A stretch of DNA of 64,000 nt from Pleurodeles waltl (lineage: Eukaryota > Chordata > Amphibia > Caudata > Salamandridae): positions 222,157,442-222,221,441 of the forward strand of contig NC_090450.1 in assembly GCF_031143425.1 (NCBI RefSeq). The letters run 5' to 3'. Positions 35,554-46,649 of the stretch are shown piece after piece. The first letter of the stretch is position 1. Every line of letters starts with the position of its first letter. The notes beneath the pieces are model-generated. The model was given only the letters and a program-made list of their open reading frames with translations. It was not told where the DNA came from and ran no database searches. A program made the translations under genes and the position numbers.

Positions 35554-38010
35554 TCAGGGAACAGGGGTAGGAGGTAGCGGGTGGGGACTTACATCTGGAA
35601 GGTGGGGCTTGGGCTTGCGTTTAAGAGGTGGAGGGGGCTTGGGTTTGCTCTTGGAAGGTGGGGCAGTGGGCTTGGACCAGGGGCTGACAGATGGACTGGG
35701 CAGCACGGGGCTTCTTGCTCTCTGGGGAAGGGGCACAGGAATGGGAAAGGCGGGCTGGGGCGGACTTAGACATAGAAGGAGTGGACAGGGCAAGGAGGTG
35801 GGCACGTTTAGGGATGAGACGGGGTGGGCCAGTGGGTTCAAACAGGCCAACAGGGGAGAGGAAAAGATTGCTAGGGGCCGTTGGGGTGGACATGGAAGAA
35901 GGTGTGGGAGTGGTGGTAGAGGGAGTGCTAGTAACTGGTGTAGGTGTGCTGGAAGTGGATGCAGGTGCCTGTACAGTATGCTGAGGTATGGTGGATGTGT
36001 GTTGGGAGGGTGTCCGTGAATGTTTGAGTGTTTTGGGAGGAGGGGGGAGGACACAGTTGGACAAGACAGGCTGCCAGTGTAAATGGTTGTTGTCTGGGTG
36101 TCTGCAGGTCTGGTTAGTGTGCTGCATGTGTCAGTCAATGTCATTGTGGTGAGTGCAGTTGTGGTGTCTGGGGTGCATGACTGGATGTCTGATGTTGTGG
36201 TGACTGCAAGAATGGGGCCAGCAACAGTGACTGAGGGTGCAGTGCTTGTGGGTGTGCATTTTGAGGTGACAGACAGGGAGGCGGGACACACTGGGGGAAG
36301 TAGATGCTGTTGCGTGTGCCTTTGCATGTTGGCTATGTGTATGCCTGTGGTGAGAAGTGTGGTGCTTGTGTTTCTGTGTGTGCTACTGGGTGTTGAGGTG
36401 TGTGAATGGCTGTCTGAACGTGTGCTTGGGATCAGTGAAGGGAGTAGGGTGCTGAAAGGGGCAGAGGTGGTTGGAGGGGGGCCGAAAGACCAGGGACACT
36501 GGCTGCCATCAAAGAGGAGACCAGAGCCTGAAAAGATCTCTGTAGGCCAGACATGGCACCGTGAATGGCTTCCAGGTATGCATTGCATTGCTGTATCTGG
36601 GATGCTAGCCCCGGGATGGCATTCACAATGGTTGTCTGCCCTACAGAGATGGTTCTCAGGAGGTCAATAGTGTTCTCCATGAGGGCAGCAGGGCTGACTG
36701 GGGCAGGGGATGAGGTGCCTGGGGCAAAGGAGATGCCCACCCTTCTGGGTGAGCGGGCACGGGCAACTGGGAGAGAGCATCTGGGAGGGCAGTGATGGTA
36801 GGGGGGTGGCGGAAGATGACACAGAATGGGTGGGCCCACTAGGGTCTGCCACCACCAGGGAGCTCCCATCGGAGGAGGTATCAGAGTCACTACCTCCAGT
36901 GGTAGTAGCCTTCCCGTGGTACTCCCCTCGCCCTCCAACCCACTGGTCCCCTTGGTGTCCGCCAACTCTGCCTCCTTGGAATAGTGTGCCGCTGCATCCC
37001 CACTCACTGGTGCCACTGCTACCTCACCAGATGATGCTGATGTACACAACAAAACAAGAGTATAGGGGTGGGGAGACAAAACATGAGAGATATCTGTAAA
37101 TACCTGCATTGATATACATACTTGGTGCACACACACTCCCACCCAGCTTACACACCTACACGCAGTACCTACAACCATATTCATGCCTCTGCCCCTGACT
37201 AGTGGCGACATCCCTAGCATACAACTCTTCTCCCACATGACACAAGGACCTGATGAACTGTCAGACCTGCCCCTAATCATCTCAGTGCCCACGGGGGCAG
37301 GACTGCTGGTAGACACCTGTCTGAGTTCCTGGCACTAGACAGCATACATACTACAGTATCCTCAGACATCCATCAAAGAGGCAGGAAATGGTGTTTGTAC
37401 TCACCCCCCTTGTGGCTGCTGTGCAGCCTTCAAGCACCCATCCAAATCTGGATATGTCACCGCCAGAATGTGGCCCATGAGGGGGGTCATGGTCCGATGG
37501 GCACCCCTTCCTCGTTGGGAGGACTTCCCTAGCTGGGCCTCGCAGGTCTTCCTGGACCAACGCCGCAGGTCCTCCCACCTCTTCCTGCAGTGGGTGCTCC
37601 GCTGGTTGTAGACACCCAAGGTCCGCACCTCCCTGACGATGGCCTGCCAGAGTGCCCTCTTCTGATGGGTGCTGACCTGTATGGGACACACAGAAAAGAG
37701 AAATAGAGGTCAGGATATGGCCATGTGATACCGCTGACTATACGTCCCCTATGGGACGGACATTTCACAAGATCATTCCACCACCTCACTCACTGTACTT
37801 ACCACACAATCTACGCCTGTGCAGGTACATACCGACCACACATGCATACAGGCATCCGCCACCATCACACACATCCATGCATGTCATCCGCCTACTCACC
37901 TGCACCTCTGGTCGCCCATATAACTTGGCATACAGGGGTAGGACCCCATCCACCAGCTTCTCCAGCTCCTCCGTGGTGCAGGCCGGGGCCCTTTCCCCTG
38001 TGCATTTGAG
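35554..38010 (-). pseudogene. H3 Myb/SANT-like gene B, three exons, broken
   Basis: Exon 1 (about 38010-37901) reads GERAPACTTEELEKLVDGVL and LYAKLYGRPEVQ before a GTGAGT donor; no in-frame ATG remains. Exon 2 (37676-37405) reads VSTHQKRALWQAIVREVRTL and HCRKRWEDLRRWSRKT, completing the SANT/Myb domain, then the conserved PLMGHILAVTYPDLDG block. Exon 3 begins at 37036 (ASSGEVAVAPVSG), contains RARSPRRVGISFAPGT and the helical AALMENTIDLLRTISVGQ segment (about 36700-36600), then a frame change near 36450 into a long Pro/Thr/Ser-rich tail (to 35554, with SPVGLFEPT). Exon 2 is one base longer than in H4, giving a frameshift. Intron positions and phases match gene B of H4. Confidence 0.75.
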
Positions 38011-38484
38011 TAACCAGAGTCAGGACACAGCAGCACACTCAGTGGAGGACTTCCATGCACGGGATCCGGGAGTCAAGTGAAATTGGGGTGATGACATGGC
38101 GTACGCTTCGCGGTGGTGTGCACTGTCACCGCTGGTGGGGATCTTGATAGGCCCATGAATGGGTGCACGGCGGTGGACACCTCCTTTCGCCATGACAACA
38201 ACCGCCAGCGGAATGAGGTCACTTCCAGTCCTACATATCTGGATGGCAGGAGGCTACCATTTTACTAGCACGACATAGATATTTCCTGGTCATGGGCCCA
38301 ATTCAGGCCCTATGAACCCTAGCCCTTAGTCTAATGCCCACATGAGTGTTTGTACCCCACATCTTTCCAGACACATCAATGAATACATGTCCCTACAGTT
38401 ATACATCATACATCACTTGTGTGTGTAACCTACATATTGTACAGCAGTTATTCATACACAACATGTTTGGTGACCCACAGACCC

Positions 38485-39602
38485 ATGTGGCGAGGGAGGA
38501 CCCCACCTGTGTACAGACCTCTTCTTGATATGGAGTCCATGGTGGAACATCATATCATTGTCACCTACAGACTCAATCGTACAACAATCCATGAGTTATG
38601 TGCATTACTGGATCTTGTACTGAGAACGGCTAATCGGAATCAGCATGCCATCCCTACTGCATTGCAAGTGCTCTCTGTACTTCATTTCTTGGCTACGGGC
38701 TCATATCAGGGGACAGTGGGCATGGGTGCATGGTTCTCACAGCCTATGTTTAGCCTGATCCTGTCAAAATTCCTGGATGCATTTGTACAACACCTGCAGG
38801 CATATGTCAAGTTTCCCCAAAGGGCTGGACTTCCTGCCATCAAGTCAGACTTTTGTGCCTTTGCTAACATTCCCCATGTGATAGGTGCCATCAATGGCAC
38901 CTACATAGCTCTCATCCCCCGAGAGTGATTGAACAGGTGTACAGAAACAGGAAGAACTTCCACTCAGTGAACATACAATTGGTGTGTACTGCAGACCAGT
39001 ACATTTCACATGTGAATGCCATATTTCCAGGATCAGTCCATGATTCATTTGTGCTGAAACAGCAGTGTACCACACATGATGAAAAACTACAATGGGACAG
39101 AGGATGGTGCATAGATGAGTGTGTGTGTGTGACATTAGATCAGTACATAGCTGACAGGCAGGCTGTCTGCAAGTAATGGCAGTTTGTTACAGTCCTGTTT
39201 CAAACACTTTTTCAGGTGATTCTGGCTACCCAAACATGCATGCAATGGCTCCTGACATATGTGAGGAATCCCAGAACAGGGGCAGAGAAGAATTACAATG
39301 AGGCCCTTGGATGTACTAGGAGGGTGATAGAGCGCACTATTGGTCTCCTGAATGCTAGATTTTGTTGCCTCCATCTCTCTGGGGGATCCCTGTGCTATGG
39401 CCCTGAGAAGGTGTGTAGAATAGTGGTGGCCTGTTGCATGCTGCTCAACATGGCTGTGAGGAAAGCTATCCGCCTACTAGAGGAGGAGGGTGCTGTATAT
39501 CCAGACCTGCTTCCTCTGAGAGGGGATGAGAGTGATGTTGAGGATGACGAGGGGGAAGATGTCCACTCTAGGAACCAGCTGATCCAACTATACTTCCAGT
39601 GA
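38485..39602 (+). pseudogene. H3 HARBI1-type transposase, catalytic Asp lost
   Basis: Starts at ATG 38485 (MWRGRTPPVYRPLLDMESMV). Helical N-terminal domain (YRLNRTTIHELCALLDL, LHFLATGSYQGTV), then the first DDE block reads GAINGTYIAL: the catalytic Asp codon is AAT (Asn) at 38893-38895, where H4 has Asp. A frameshift near 38925 leads into VYRNRKNFHSVNIQ and FPGSVHDSFVL (second Asp present). A region of lost homology or unspliced intron (39090-39215) precedes YVRNPRTGAEKNYNEA and RRVIERTIGLLNARF (third acidic residue present). It ends with an acidic tail and QLIQLYFQ, stop at 39602. Not functional as a transposase. Confidence 0.88.
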
Positions 39603-40025
39603 CTATGAAGTACTATTCACTGATGTTGTTGTCTGCACTGCATAATGTCTGTCTGACTAATTCATTATGGGGATGTGGGGTATGTAGTCATTGATACTGT
39701 TACCTGGAGCATATGGTGGCATGTGGCATGGATACAAACATGGTGTACATTTATGTTTACTCCAGACAGTGTTGTGCGTGGGGTACCATTCCTGCAACAA
39801 AGGTCTGATTATGGAATTGAATGGCATATGCATTCACAATTATAATTGATTCAACATAATGACAGGGGACATATGAATTGGTGTACATGTGTTTTATTTG
39901 TGTCATAAATGCATTGGTGCGCTTTACAGTAATAGGGAGTGGGCTAATGTTGGATGTCCATACTAGGAACATGGGCTCAGCGATTGTTGGGGGTGGGGAT
40001 AGGTCCATATGTCCCTTGCAAGTTG
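39603..40025. other. H3 spacer between the transposase and gene A ends
   Basis: Noncoding interval between convergent 3' ends. No recognisable RNA gene or extra ORF. Confidence 0.5.
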
Positions 40026-41670
40026 TTATGTTGCTACTGGCGGGTGAGGATGGTGGCACAGTGGCACACTTGGGAGACAGTTCATGTTAGAGTCACTTGT
40101 TAGTGGGGGCTTGGTCTTGGCAGGTGTTCCTGTGCCATATCTTGTTCTAAGGGACCGCTTGGTTGTCTGATGCTGGGCTGCACGGGTAGGGGTGCTGGTC
40201 TCCTGTGTGTCCTCTGCCAGTGCCACCAGTCCTGTTGCTGCTGCTGATGTTGAGGGGTGCTCTGTGTCCTGGGCAGTGGTAGGGGCCTCCAGGTTTGTGG
40301 GGGTCTCAGGCTGAGTTAGGTAGTGGTGCTGCAGCACTCCTGCAATAGTGGCCATTGTGGCATTAAGTTATTTCCACTGCTCCATGGTCTCTTGATGTTG
40401 GGCTATCTGCAGCCTTGGACTCTGCTCCAGGGTGGCCAGGATCTGGCCCATCCTGTCTAGGGTATGGTGGTATGCTCCCTGGACCTCAGAGATCACCTCC
40501 TGGGCTGCAGCATCCATCGTTTTGCCTTTCCCCCGGACCACTGTTACCCTCCCACTGGGCCTAGCCTCCTGTGCATGTGTCCCCTGCACAGGTCTGGCAG
40601 TCCCACTTGCACTGGGACCTTCATCATCCTGCCTGTTAGTAGGTGGAGACTCTGGCCTCTGTACATGTGCTCCACCAGTCAGTGGCCTGGAGACACTGGT
40701 GTGGGGTCGTTTGGCCAGAGCTGTTGTTGGTGGCTGGGTGGTAGGGGTGTCAGTGGTGTCCTGGGTGGGGCTGCTGGAGGGTGACAATTCAGGACTGTGT
40801 GACGGGCCAGTGTAAACCTCACTGTCCAAACTTCCCTCTCCAGTCTCCTGAGTGGGGCCTCTGGCTTTATGTGGGGCGCTTGCACTCCTTGGCCTTTCCG
40901 TCAGGGTGGCATAGATGGTGGTACCTGTGGGGGGGAATGGACATGTATGTTACTTGTTCTAATTCAAATAGGGATGCACAGATCTGCCCTATCTTGTGCT
41001 GTTTATTCCCTTGTTGGGCCATGCAGGGATCTATTGTGGGGTTGCCATTACATTTTGCATGGGATGTGGGGGTGCATTGTGGGTGGTATATTGCCATTGT
41101 GATTCCTTGCAGGGGTAGGTGGCTGTGCACAGGGGGAGGGATGTGGGCTTGTTGGTAGGTTTGTGGGCATGCAGTGTGACTGGATGTAGTGATTGTGGCC
41201 AGGGTGGGGTAGTGGTCCTGGTGGTAGTTTGAGGGGCACGGTGGTGCATGCATTACAGGTGTGGTGGATATGGAGTAATTGTAGATGACTTACCGGAGTC
41301 CATTCCTCCATTGAGTCCAGTGAGTCCCTCAGGGTGCAAGATGGCCGGTACCTTTTCCTCCCAGTCGGTATAGTTGGGGGTGTAGGTGGTGGTCCTCCCC
41401 CAGTCTTCCCGGCTGCAATGTTGTACCTCGATGTCATGGACCTCACCTTCCCGTGCAGGTCGTTCCATCTCTTACAGATGTTGTCCCTCGTGCATGGATG
41501 TTTTTCCACTGCATGACCTTGTTTACAATCGTCTGCCATAACTCGAGCTTCCTGGCAATGGGTGTCTGCTGGACCTGTGCCCTGAAGATTTGTGGCTCGA
41601 CCTTGAGTATTTCATCCACCATTGTTCTTAGCTCCCTATCTGTGAAGCGTGGGTGCTTAGAGGGTTCCAT
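40026..41670 (-). pseudogene. H3 Myb/SANT-like gene A, two exons, broken
   Basis: Exon 1: ATG 41670, KHPRFTDRELRTMVDEILKV, ARKLELWQTIVNKV, then in another frame NICKRWNDLHGKVRSMTSRY: a full SANT/Myb-like domain split by a frameshift (exon 377 nt against 379 in H4). Donor CCG|GTAAGT at 41294. Exon 2: acceptor CACAG at 40924, then a Ser/Thr/Pro-rich linker, the helical VISEVQGAYHHTLDRMGQIL segment, an in-frame TAA at about 40365, and a tail with KRSLRTRYGTGTPAKTK. The basic tail resembles that of H4 gene A (KRALRSRNRTEQDGKTPARK). A nuclear Myb-like partner of the transposase by family analogy. Confidence 0.8.
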
Positions 41671-42209
41671 GGTGTGTGTTGTGGGTAGTGTGATGTGTGG
41701 ATATTGGTGAGGGGCTGTTGTGTGTTTGGGCGTGTGATTTGTGTGATGTTGCGTTCAGTGTCTGCGCGTTGTGTTGTCAGTCTCAGTTGTCCTATTGTCG
41801 ATGCAAAGGGTTGTGGGGTGTGTATGTGAGTGTTTTATAGTGTTGTGAATGTGTGTCAGGTGTGTCGTTCTTCAAACTTGCCAATGTGTGCATTTCTTGC
41901 TGTTGGGTCCCATTGCTGGCCGTGGCGGTTCGTACCGCCAATGGTCGTTCGACATCCACTATCCACTGCGGTGATTTGTGCATCATTATTTGGAGTGCGG
42001 GAAATTTGTGTGCTTGGCGGTGGCAGGGGAGGGTGTGCAGCCTTTCCGCCATCAAGGGCCCTAGCGGTGGCTGGAGGTAGCAGAATTTTTGGAGGTTTCT
42101 GTTTTTGGCATCATTATTTCGTGGGTTTCTGCCACCATCAATGACGGTCTTCTGTTAACCGTCACCACGGCGGGCGACGGTGTTTCCCGCCATGTTCATA
42201 AGGACCACC

Positions 42210-42570
42210 TATGTGACAGTTGTTAACAAGTATGCAGATCAAATTGCAACGTTCTGTGATCATGAAGCTTGTACATTCAATGGCGAATACTCAAAGGAGA
42301 CTATAGTTGAGCTCATTTACAACCTTTTGTGAACAACGGCTGTTACATTGGAAGAAGTTAAGACGTTACCAGAGGAAGTGTCAGAGCAGAACAGCAAGGT
42401 TGGGCCAGAGCAGGTTGTGTCAAAAGGGAAGATGACATTTGGGTTTTAGCAGATGGAAGACATGTGTTGCCAGATAGTCTGTTGCCACAAATGGCTATGC
42501 TAAACAAACGGGGTAGAAGGAGGGTTAAAGGTGAGGGTCTATCCTCCTTGAAGCTTCAGTAAACGTATTT
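42210..42570 (+). pseudogene. Endogenous retroviral pol remnant, 3' piece
   Basis: Continuation of the pol fragment interrupted by H3. The first codons follow in frame from 34855 when H3 and one TAT are set aside, covering the end of RNase H. They are followed by a spacer and a segment with an in-frame TGA near 42330 and a frame change. It ends where the H4 target site begins. No integrase core is recognisable. Confidence 0.65.
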
Positions 42571-42573
42571 AGA

Positions 42574-42900
42574 GGGGGTCATTACAACATTGGCGGTATA
42601 AGGCGCTTACCGCCGTGAAGAAGACCGCCAATACACCGCTGCGGCCGTGGTAGACCGCCACAGCTATTATGACACACATCACGGAATCTGCCGAAATTCA
42701 GACACCCACACAACACCGCCACACCAAAGGTCAGCGATAAACTCGCGGAAACACATCCTCCACCTCCACGCCAACAGAAACACGCCTATGCCATTACGAC
42801 CCACGAATCCACGCTGCGGTCTTTCAACCACAGTATTCCATTGGCGGTACACACCGCCGCGCTCAAAATGCACACACATCTCCAAAACACCGCCACATTG
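42574..42900. repeat. H4 left terminal and subterminal region
   Basis: Terminal repeat followed by many CCGCC/GGCGG motifs (TTGGCGGTATAAG, CTTACCGCCGTG, GACCGCCAATAC, AGACCGCCACAG, TTGGCGGTACACACCGCC), then CA-rich DNA leading to gene A. Confidence 0.75.
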
Positions 42901-43172
42901 GACAATTCCAAATACACACACCTGATACACATACACACACCACTCCCACACACCCAATACTATATAAAACACACACCCACATCACCCACAAACCCCTACG
43001 ACCACAATTCATGAACGAAGGCCAGAGAGATAGCACAGAACAGACAACCCCATCACACAGAGTCACACAACACCATCACCCACGCAACATCCAATCACAA
43101 AACACCACATACCACTACACTCACCACACTCATCAACACATACACCACCCCACACATCACACACACCACCCC

Positions 43173-44699
43173 ATGTCACGCCAAAGACACCCCCGCTTCT
43201 CCGAGGAGGAGCTCAGGGTCATGGTGGAGGAAATCATCCGGGTAGAGCCACAGGTATTTGGCTCACAGGTACAGCACACATCCATAGCCAGGAAGATGGA
43301 GCTATGGCAAAGAATAGTGGACAGGGTCAACGCTGTGGGACAGCACCCAAGAAATAGGGAGGACATCAGGAAGAGGTGGAACGACCTACGGGGGAAGGTG
43401 CGTTCCACGGTATCCAGGCACCACATCGCGGTACAGCGGACTGGCGGCGGACCCCCACCTCCTCCCCCTCAACTAACAACATGGGAGGAGCAAGTCTTGT
43501 CCATCTTGCATCCTAAGGGCCTCGGAGGAGTCGTTGGAGGAACAGACACTGGCAAGTCTAATCTTAACCATCATAACCCCCACCCTACCTGCATGATATC
43601 ACACACCCCCACCATCACACCCTCCCCTATCACCCCAAATCCTCACCTATCTACCCATGACACCAACCACCCATCCCAACCCCAAGACCTGCATGACATA
43701 ACTAAGCATGGACACCCATCACCAAAGCAAGCCCACTGCACAGACCCACAACACCCCCCAACCATCAGCACACAAGCCCCCACAGAGGAATGCCTGCACT
43801 GGGGTTCACGAACACCCAACCATTGCACACCATGAAACACACACATGCAATAATCATGTACTTATCCCCCCGCAGGAACCCGAAGGAACGTCACCACACC
43901 AGAGGGTCCAGACAACACCACTCCACCCCCAGAAGAGGCCCACAGTGACGATAGCAGCTCTGCCCAACTGGATCTTGATGACCAGCCCGGACCATTGTGG
44001 GCCTCAGGACAGTCGGTTCCCCTTGCCCAGCCACAGCCAAACACCGAGCTTACACCCTCTGGTAACACCAGCACAGCACCCACCCAGCGGGCCCAAACCT
44101 CCCTACCCAGGACAGGTCAATCAGAGGTGTGTCCACCACTACAGGGCACCCAGGCTAACCCACCACCCCAACAACAACAGGGACCTGGGGGCAGTGGTGG
44201 TGGGCACACGGTGCAGGGGACGGAGGCACAGGAACACAGGGGAACTGGGAGGGCTGCTGTGCGACAGAGGGAGGACAGGCGAAGGGAACAAACTCTCAAC
44301 AAGTCCCTCTCCTCCATCATGGGAGCATACCACCATTCCCAGGAGACGATGGCCACGTTCCTGGACAAGTTGCAGGAGACCCTGCGTCTGCAGGAGGAAC
44401 AATATTTGGGGTTCAGGGAGGAGCTCAGGACCATCGGCTCCGCCCTGGGAAACATCGTAGGGGTGCTGACGGACATTCAAAAGACCTTGAGGGACACCGT
44501 GGCACTCCAAGGGGCCCCTGACACTAGCCACGACGATGAAATGCCCACCACCTCCGCCGGCGCTAGTGGACAGGACGCCCCGCCACAGGACCACCACACC
44601 AGCACCCCATCCCCTGGAGACGGACATCCACCACGCAAGCGGGCCCTGAGATCCAGGAACAGGACAGAGCAAGATGGCAAGACCCCCGCCAGGAAATAA
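43173..44699 (+). CDS. H4 Myb/SANT-like protein A, two exons, apparently intact
   Basis: Exon 1 43173-43551, exon 2 43876-44699; joined length 1203 nt, 400 aa. The start is chosen because MSRQRHPRFSEEEL aligns with MEPSKHPRFTDREL of H3; the upstream open frame from 43011 is low-complexity His/Thr-rich. Residues about 7-90 form a trihelical SANT/Myb-like domain (EEELRVMVEEIIRV, ARKMELWQRIVDRVNAV, EDIRKRWNDLRGKVRS), followed by a Pro-rich turn, an acidic Ser-rich linker, a Gln/Pro-rich stretch, a helical segment (SLSSIMGAYHHSQETM to LRDTVALQG, coiled-coil-like) and a basic tail (KRALRSRNR). The donor is G|GCAAGT, a GC-AG intron, where H3 has GTAAGT; the acceptor is CCCCGCAG. By family analogy it binds element ends and assists the transposase in the nucleus. 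Confidence 0.82.
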
Positions 44700-45180
44700 G
44701 ACCACCCTGTTTGTCCCCCCACTGTCCCACTTTCTTACCCTGCCCAAATCGGAACTGACCTAGCTCCACTTCCAATGCCCAGATGTGCAATGTACCTGTG
44801 AGACTAATAGACTGGACTCTGCCATGGACATTCCTCCACCATCACCCATCACCATTTTACAACCCCCCTTCATTTTTTTACACTTAAATAAACACCCTTG
44901 AAACACTAAAAACAAATGGAGTCAGTCTATGATTTGTAAATCTGTATTATCAATTACAGTTTCATAATGGGTTACCCATTGGAAGGCTAACATACCTATG
45001 TCACACATCACAAGCCCTTCAAAGATGCAAACAGTTGACACGTAGGTTACCACATTTGTGAAACTGAAATGGAAGGGGACAACTCAGTTAACAAATAGTG
45101 AGTGAAATGTCGGTACAGGATAGAGGTAGATGTGTGAAAGTTAATGTAATGGTAAAAATGAAAATGTTCTCACCTGTGTC
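44700..45180. other. H4 spacer between gene A and the transposase
   Basis: Noncoding interval between convergent genes. AATAAA at 44887-44892 is a plausible gene A polyadenylation signal. Nothing else recognised. Confidence 0.55.
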
Positions 45181-46167
45181 TCACTGGAAATATTGCTGTA
45201 TGACTAACTCCCTGTTGTCGTTTTCGTCTTCCTCAGCTTCATCCTCATCACTGTAAACAGGCTCCACAGGCTCCACAGCTGCCACAACACCGTCATCTGG
45301 ATCATCCTCCTGCAGAAAAGGCACCTGGCGTCGCAATGCCAAGTTATGGAGCAGGCGATGATGATGTCGCACACCTTCTTCGGTGAGTAGAATAGGGATC
45401 CACCTGTCATATGGAGGCACCTGAACCTGGCCTTCAGGAGGCCGAAGGTGCGCTCGATAACCCTCCTAGTCCGCCCATGGGCCTCATTGTAGCGTTCCTC
45501 TGCCCTGGTCCTGGGATTCCTCACTGGGGTCAATAGCCAGGAAAGGTTGGGGTAACCAGAGTCCCCCAATAGCCATACACGGTGCCTCTTGGGTTGACCC
45601 ATCATATCAGGGATGCTGCTATTCCGCAGGATGTAGGCGTCATGCACAGAGCCAGGGAACATAGCATTTACCTGAGAGATGTACTGGTCTGCCAAACAGA
45701 CCATCTGGACATTCATTGAATGATAACTCTTCCTGTTCCAGAGCTACATGGGTCCCATCAATGGCACCTATGACGTTGGGGATATGTCCAAGGGCATAGA
45801 AGTCACCTTTCACTGTAGGCAAATCCTCCACCTCAGGGAAAATTATGTATCTCCTTACGTGTTTCAGCAGGGCAGACAACACTCTGGACAACACGTTGGA
45901 AAACATAGGCTGGGACATCCCTGATGCCATGGCCACTGTTGTTTGAAAAGACCCACTTGCAAGGAAATGGAGCACTGACAGCACCTGCACGTCAGGGGGG
46001 ATTCCAGTCGGATGGCGGATTGGTGACATCAGCTCTGGCTCCAACTGGGTACATAGTTCCTGGATTGTAGCACGGTCAAACTGGTAGGTCACGATTAAAT
46101 GTCTCTCTTCCATTGTCAACAGGTCCACCAGCGGTCGGTACACCGATGGATTCCGCCATCTTCTCAT
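45181..46167 (-). pseudogene. H4 HARBI1-type transposase, catalytic triad present but frameshifted
   Basis: ATG 46167 (MRRWRNPSVYRPLVDLLTME). N-terminal helical domain (YQFDRATIQELCTQLEPEL, LHFLASGSFQTTV, GMSQPMFSNVL), then GAIDGTHVAL with catalytic Asp 1. A small deletion near 45716-45735 removes the residues before RKSYHSMNVQ and shifts frame. FPGSVHDAYIL holds Asp 2, followed by LGDSGYPNLSWLLTPVRNP and RRVIERTFGLLKARFRCLH with the third acidic residue. A second frame change near 45350 leads into LHNLALRRQVPF and the acidic tail ending ELVIQQYFQ, stop at 45181. The coding region is single-exon at the site where H1/H2 have an intron. Best-preserved DDE set of the H3/H4 pair, but not translatable in one frame. 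Confidence 0.88.
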
Positions 46168-46649
46168 ATGTCCCAGCTGACGGTGCCTGCGAAGGACAAC
46201 AGCGAAGAAACAGTCACTATTCCTCCAGGTATGTACCCATAGTTACACACAAGACTACACCAGACACAAAACCCTTCCTGTATGTGTGTTGAGTGTAGGC
46301 CTCAGTATGTGTGACGCAGTTCAAAATGAATCCATGTGGGCCCCTGAAATGGCGGCTGCCTGACCTCTACACTGGGACAATGGGATTGTGGGGTAACAGC
46401 GCTGGCGTTGCACACCGTCGCGGTAGGCAGTCGTAGAGCGCGGCGCAATGCTGCATTGGCTAACATTGGACCCTATGGGTCCCAGGAGCCATGAACAGGT
46501 GTGCCGGCGGTGATGATGCGCCCCGCCGCGGACGTCACCGCCGCGGACGTCACCACCATTTTCTATCTGTTCAATCACTAGATACCTGACCTTCGACAGG
46601 AGAGGACCTACACTGCTGGTGCTGCTGTGACCTCGGTCTGGAAGCGACG
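46168..46649. other. H4 divergent intergenic region, transposase / gene B
   Basis: The 482 bp between the divergent starts of the transposase (minus) and gene B (plus) probably holds both promoters. It contains GC-rich ACGTCACCGCCGCGG repeats at about 46530-46555 (a tandem GCCGCGGACGTCACC pair). No TATA box is convincing. Confidence 0.5.

Larger units (their letters stand above)
34856..42209. mobile_element. H3: 7.35-kb three-gene PIF/Harbinger transposon
   Basis: The left terminus GGTGGTCATTATGAACATGG and the right terminus in reverse complement GGTGGTCCTTATGAACATGG match for about 32 bp with one mismatch. TAT flanks both sides. Contents: Myb-like gene B (minus, about 35554-38010), the transposase gene (plus, 38485-39602) and Myb-like gene A (minus, about 40026-41670). 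The ends are dense in ACCGCC/GGCGGT motifs. Gene order and orientation are the same as in H4 when H4 is reversed, so H3 and H4 are members of one family. All three genes carry lesions. Confidence 0.9.

Noticed and set aside
35501..36670. Plus-strand Gly/Val-rich ORFs (172 and 195 codons)
   Set aside because: Antisense to the low-complexity Pro/Thr-rich tail of H3 gene B.
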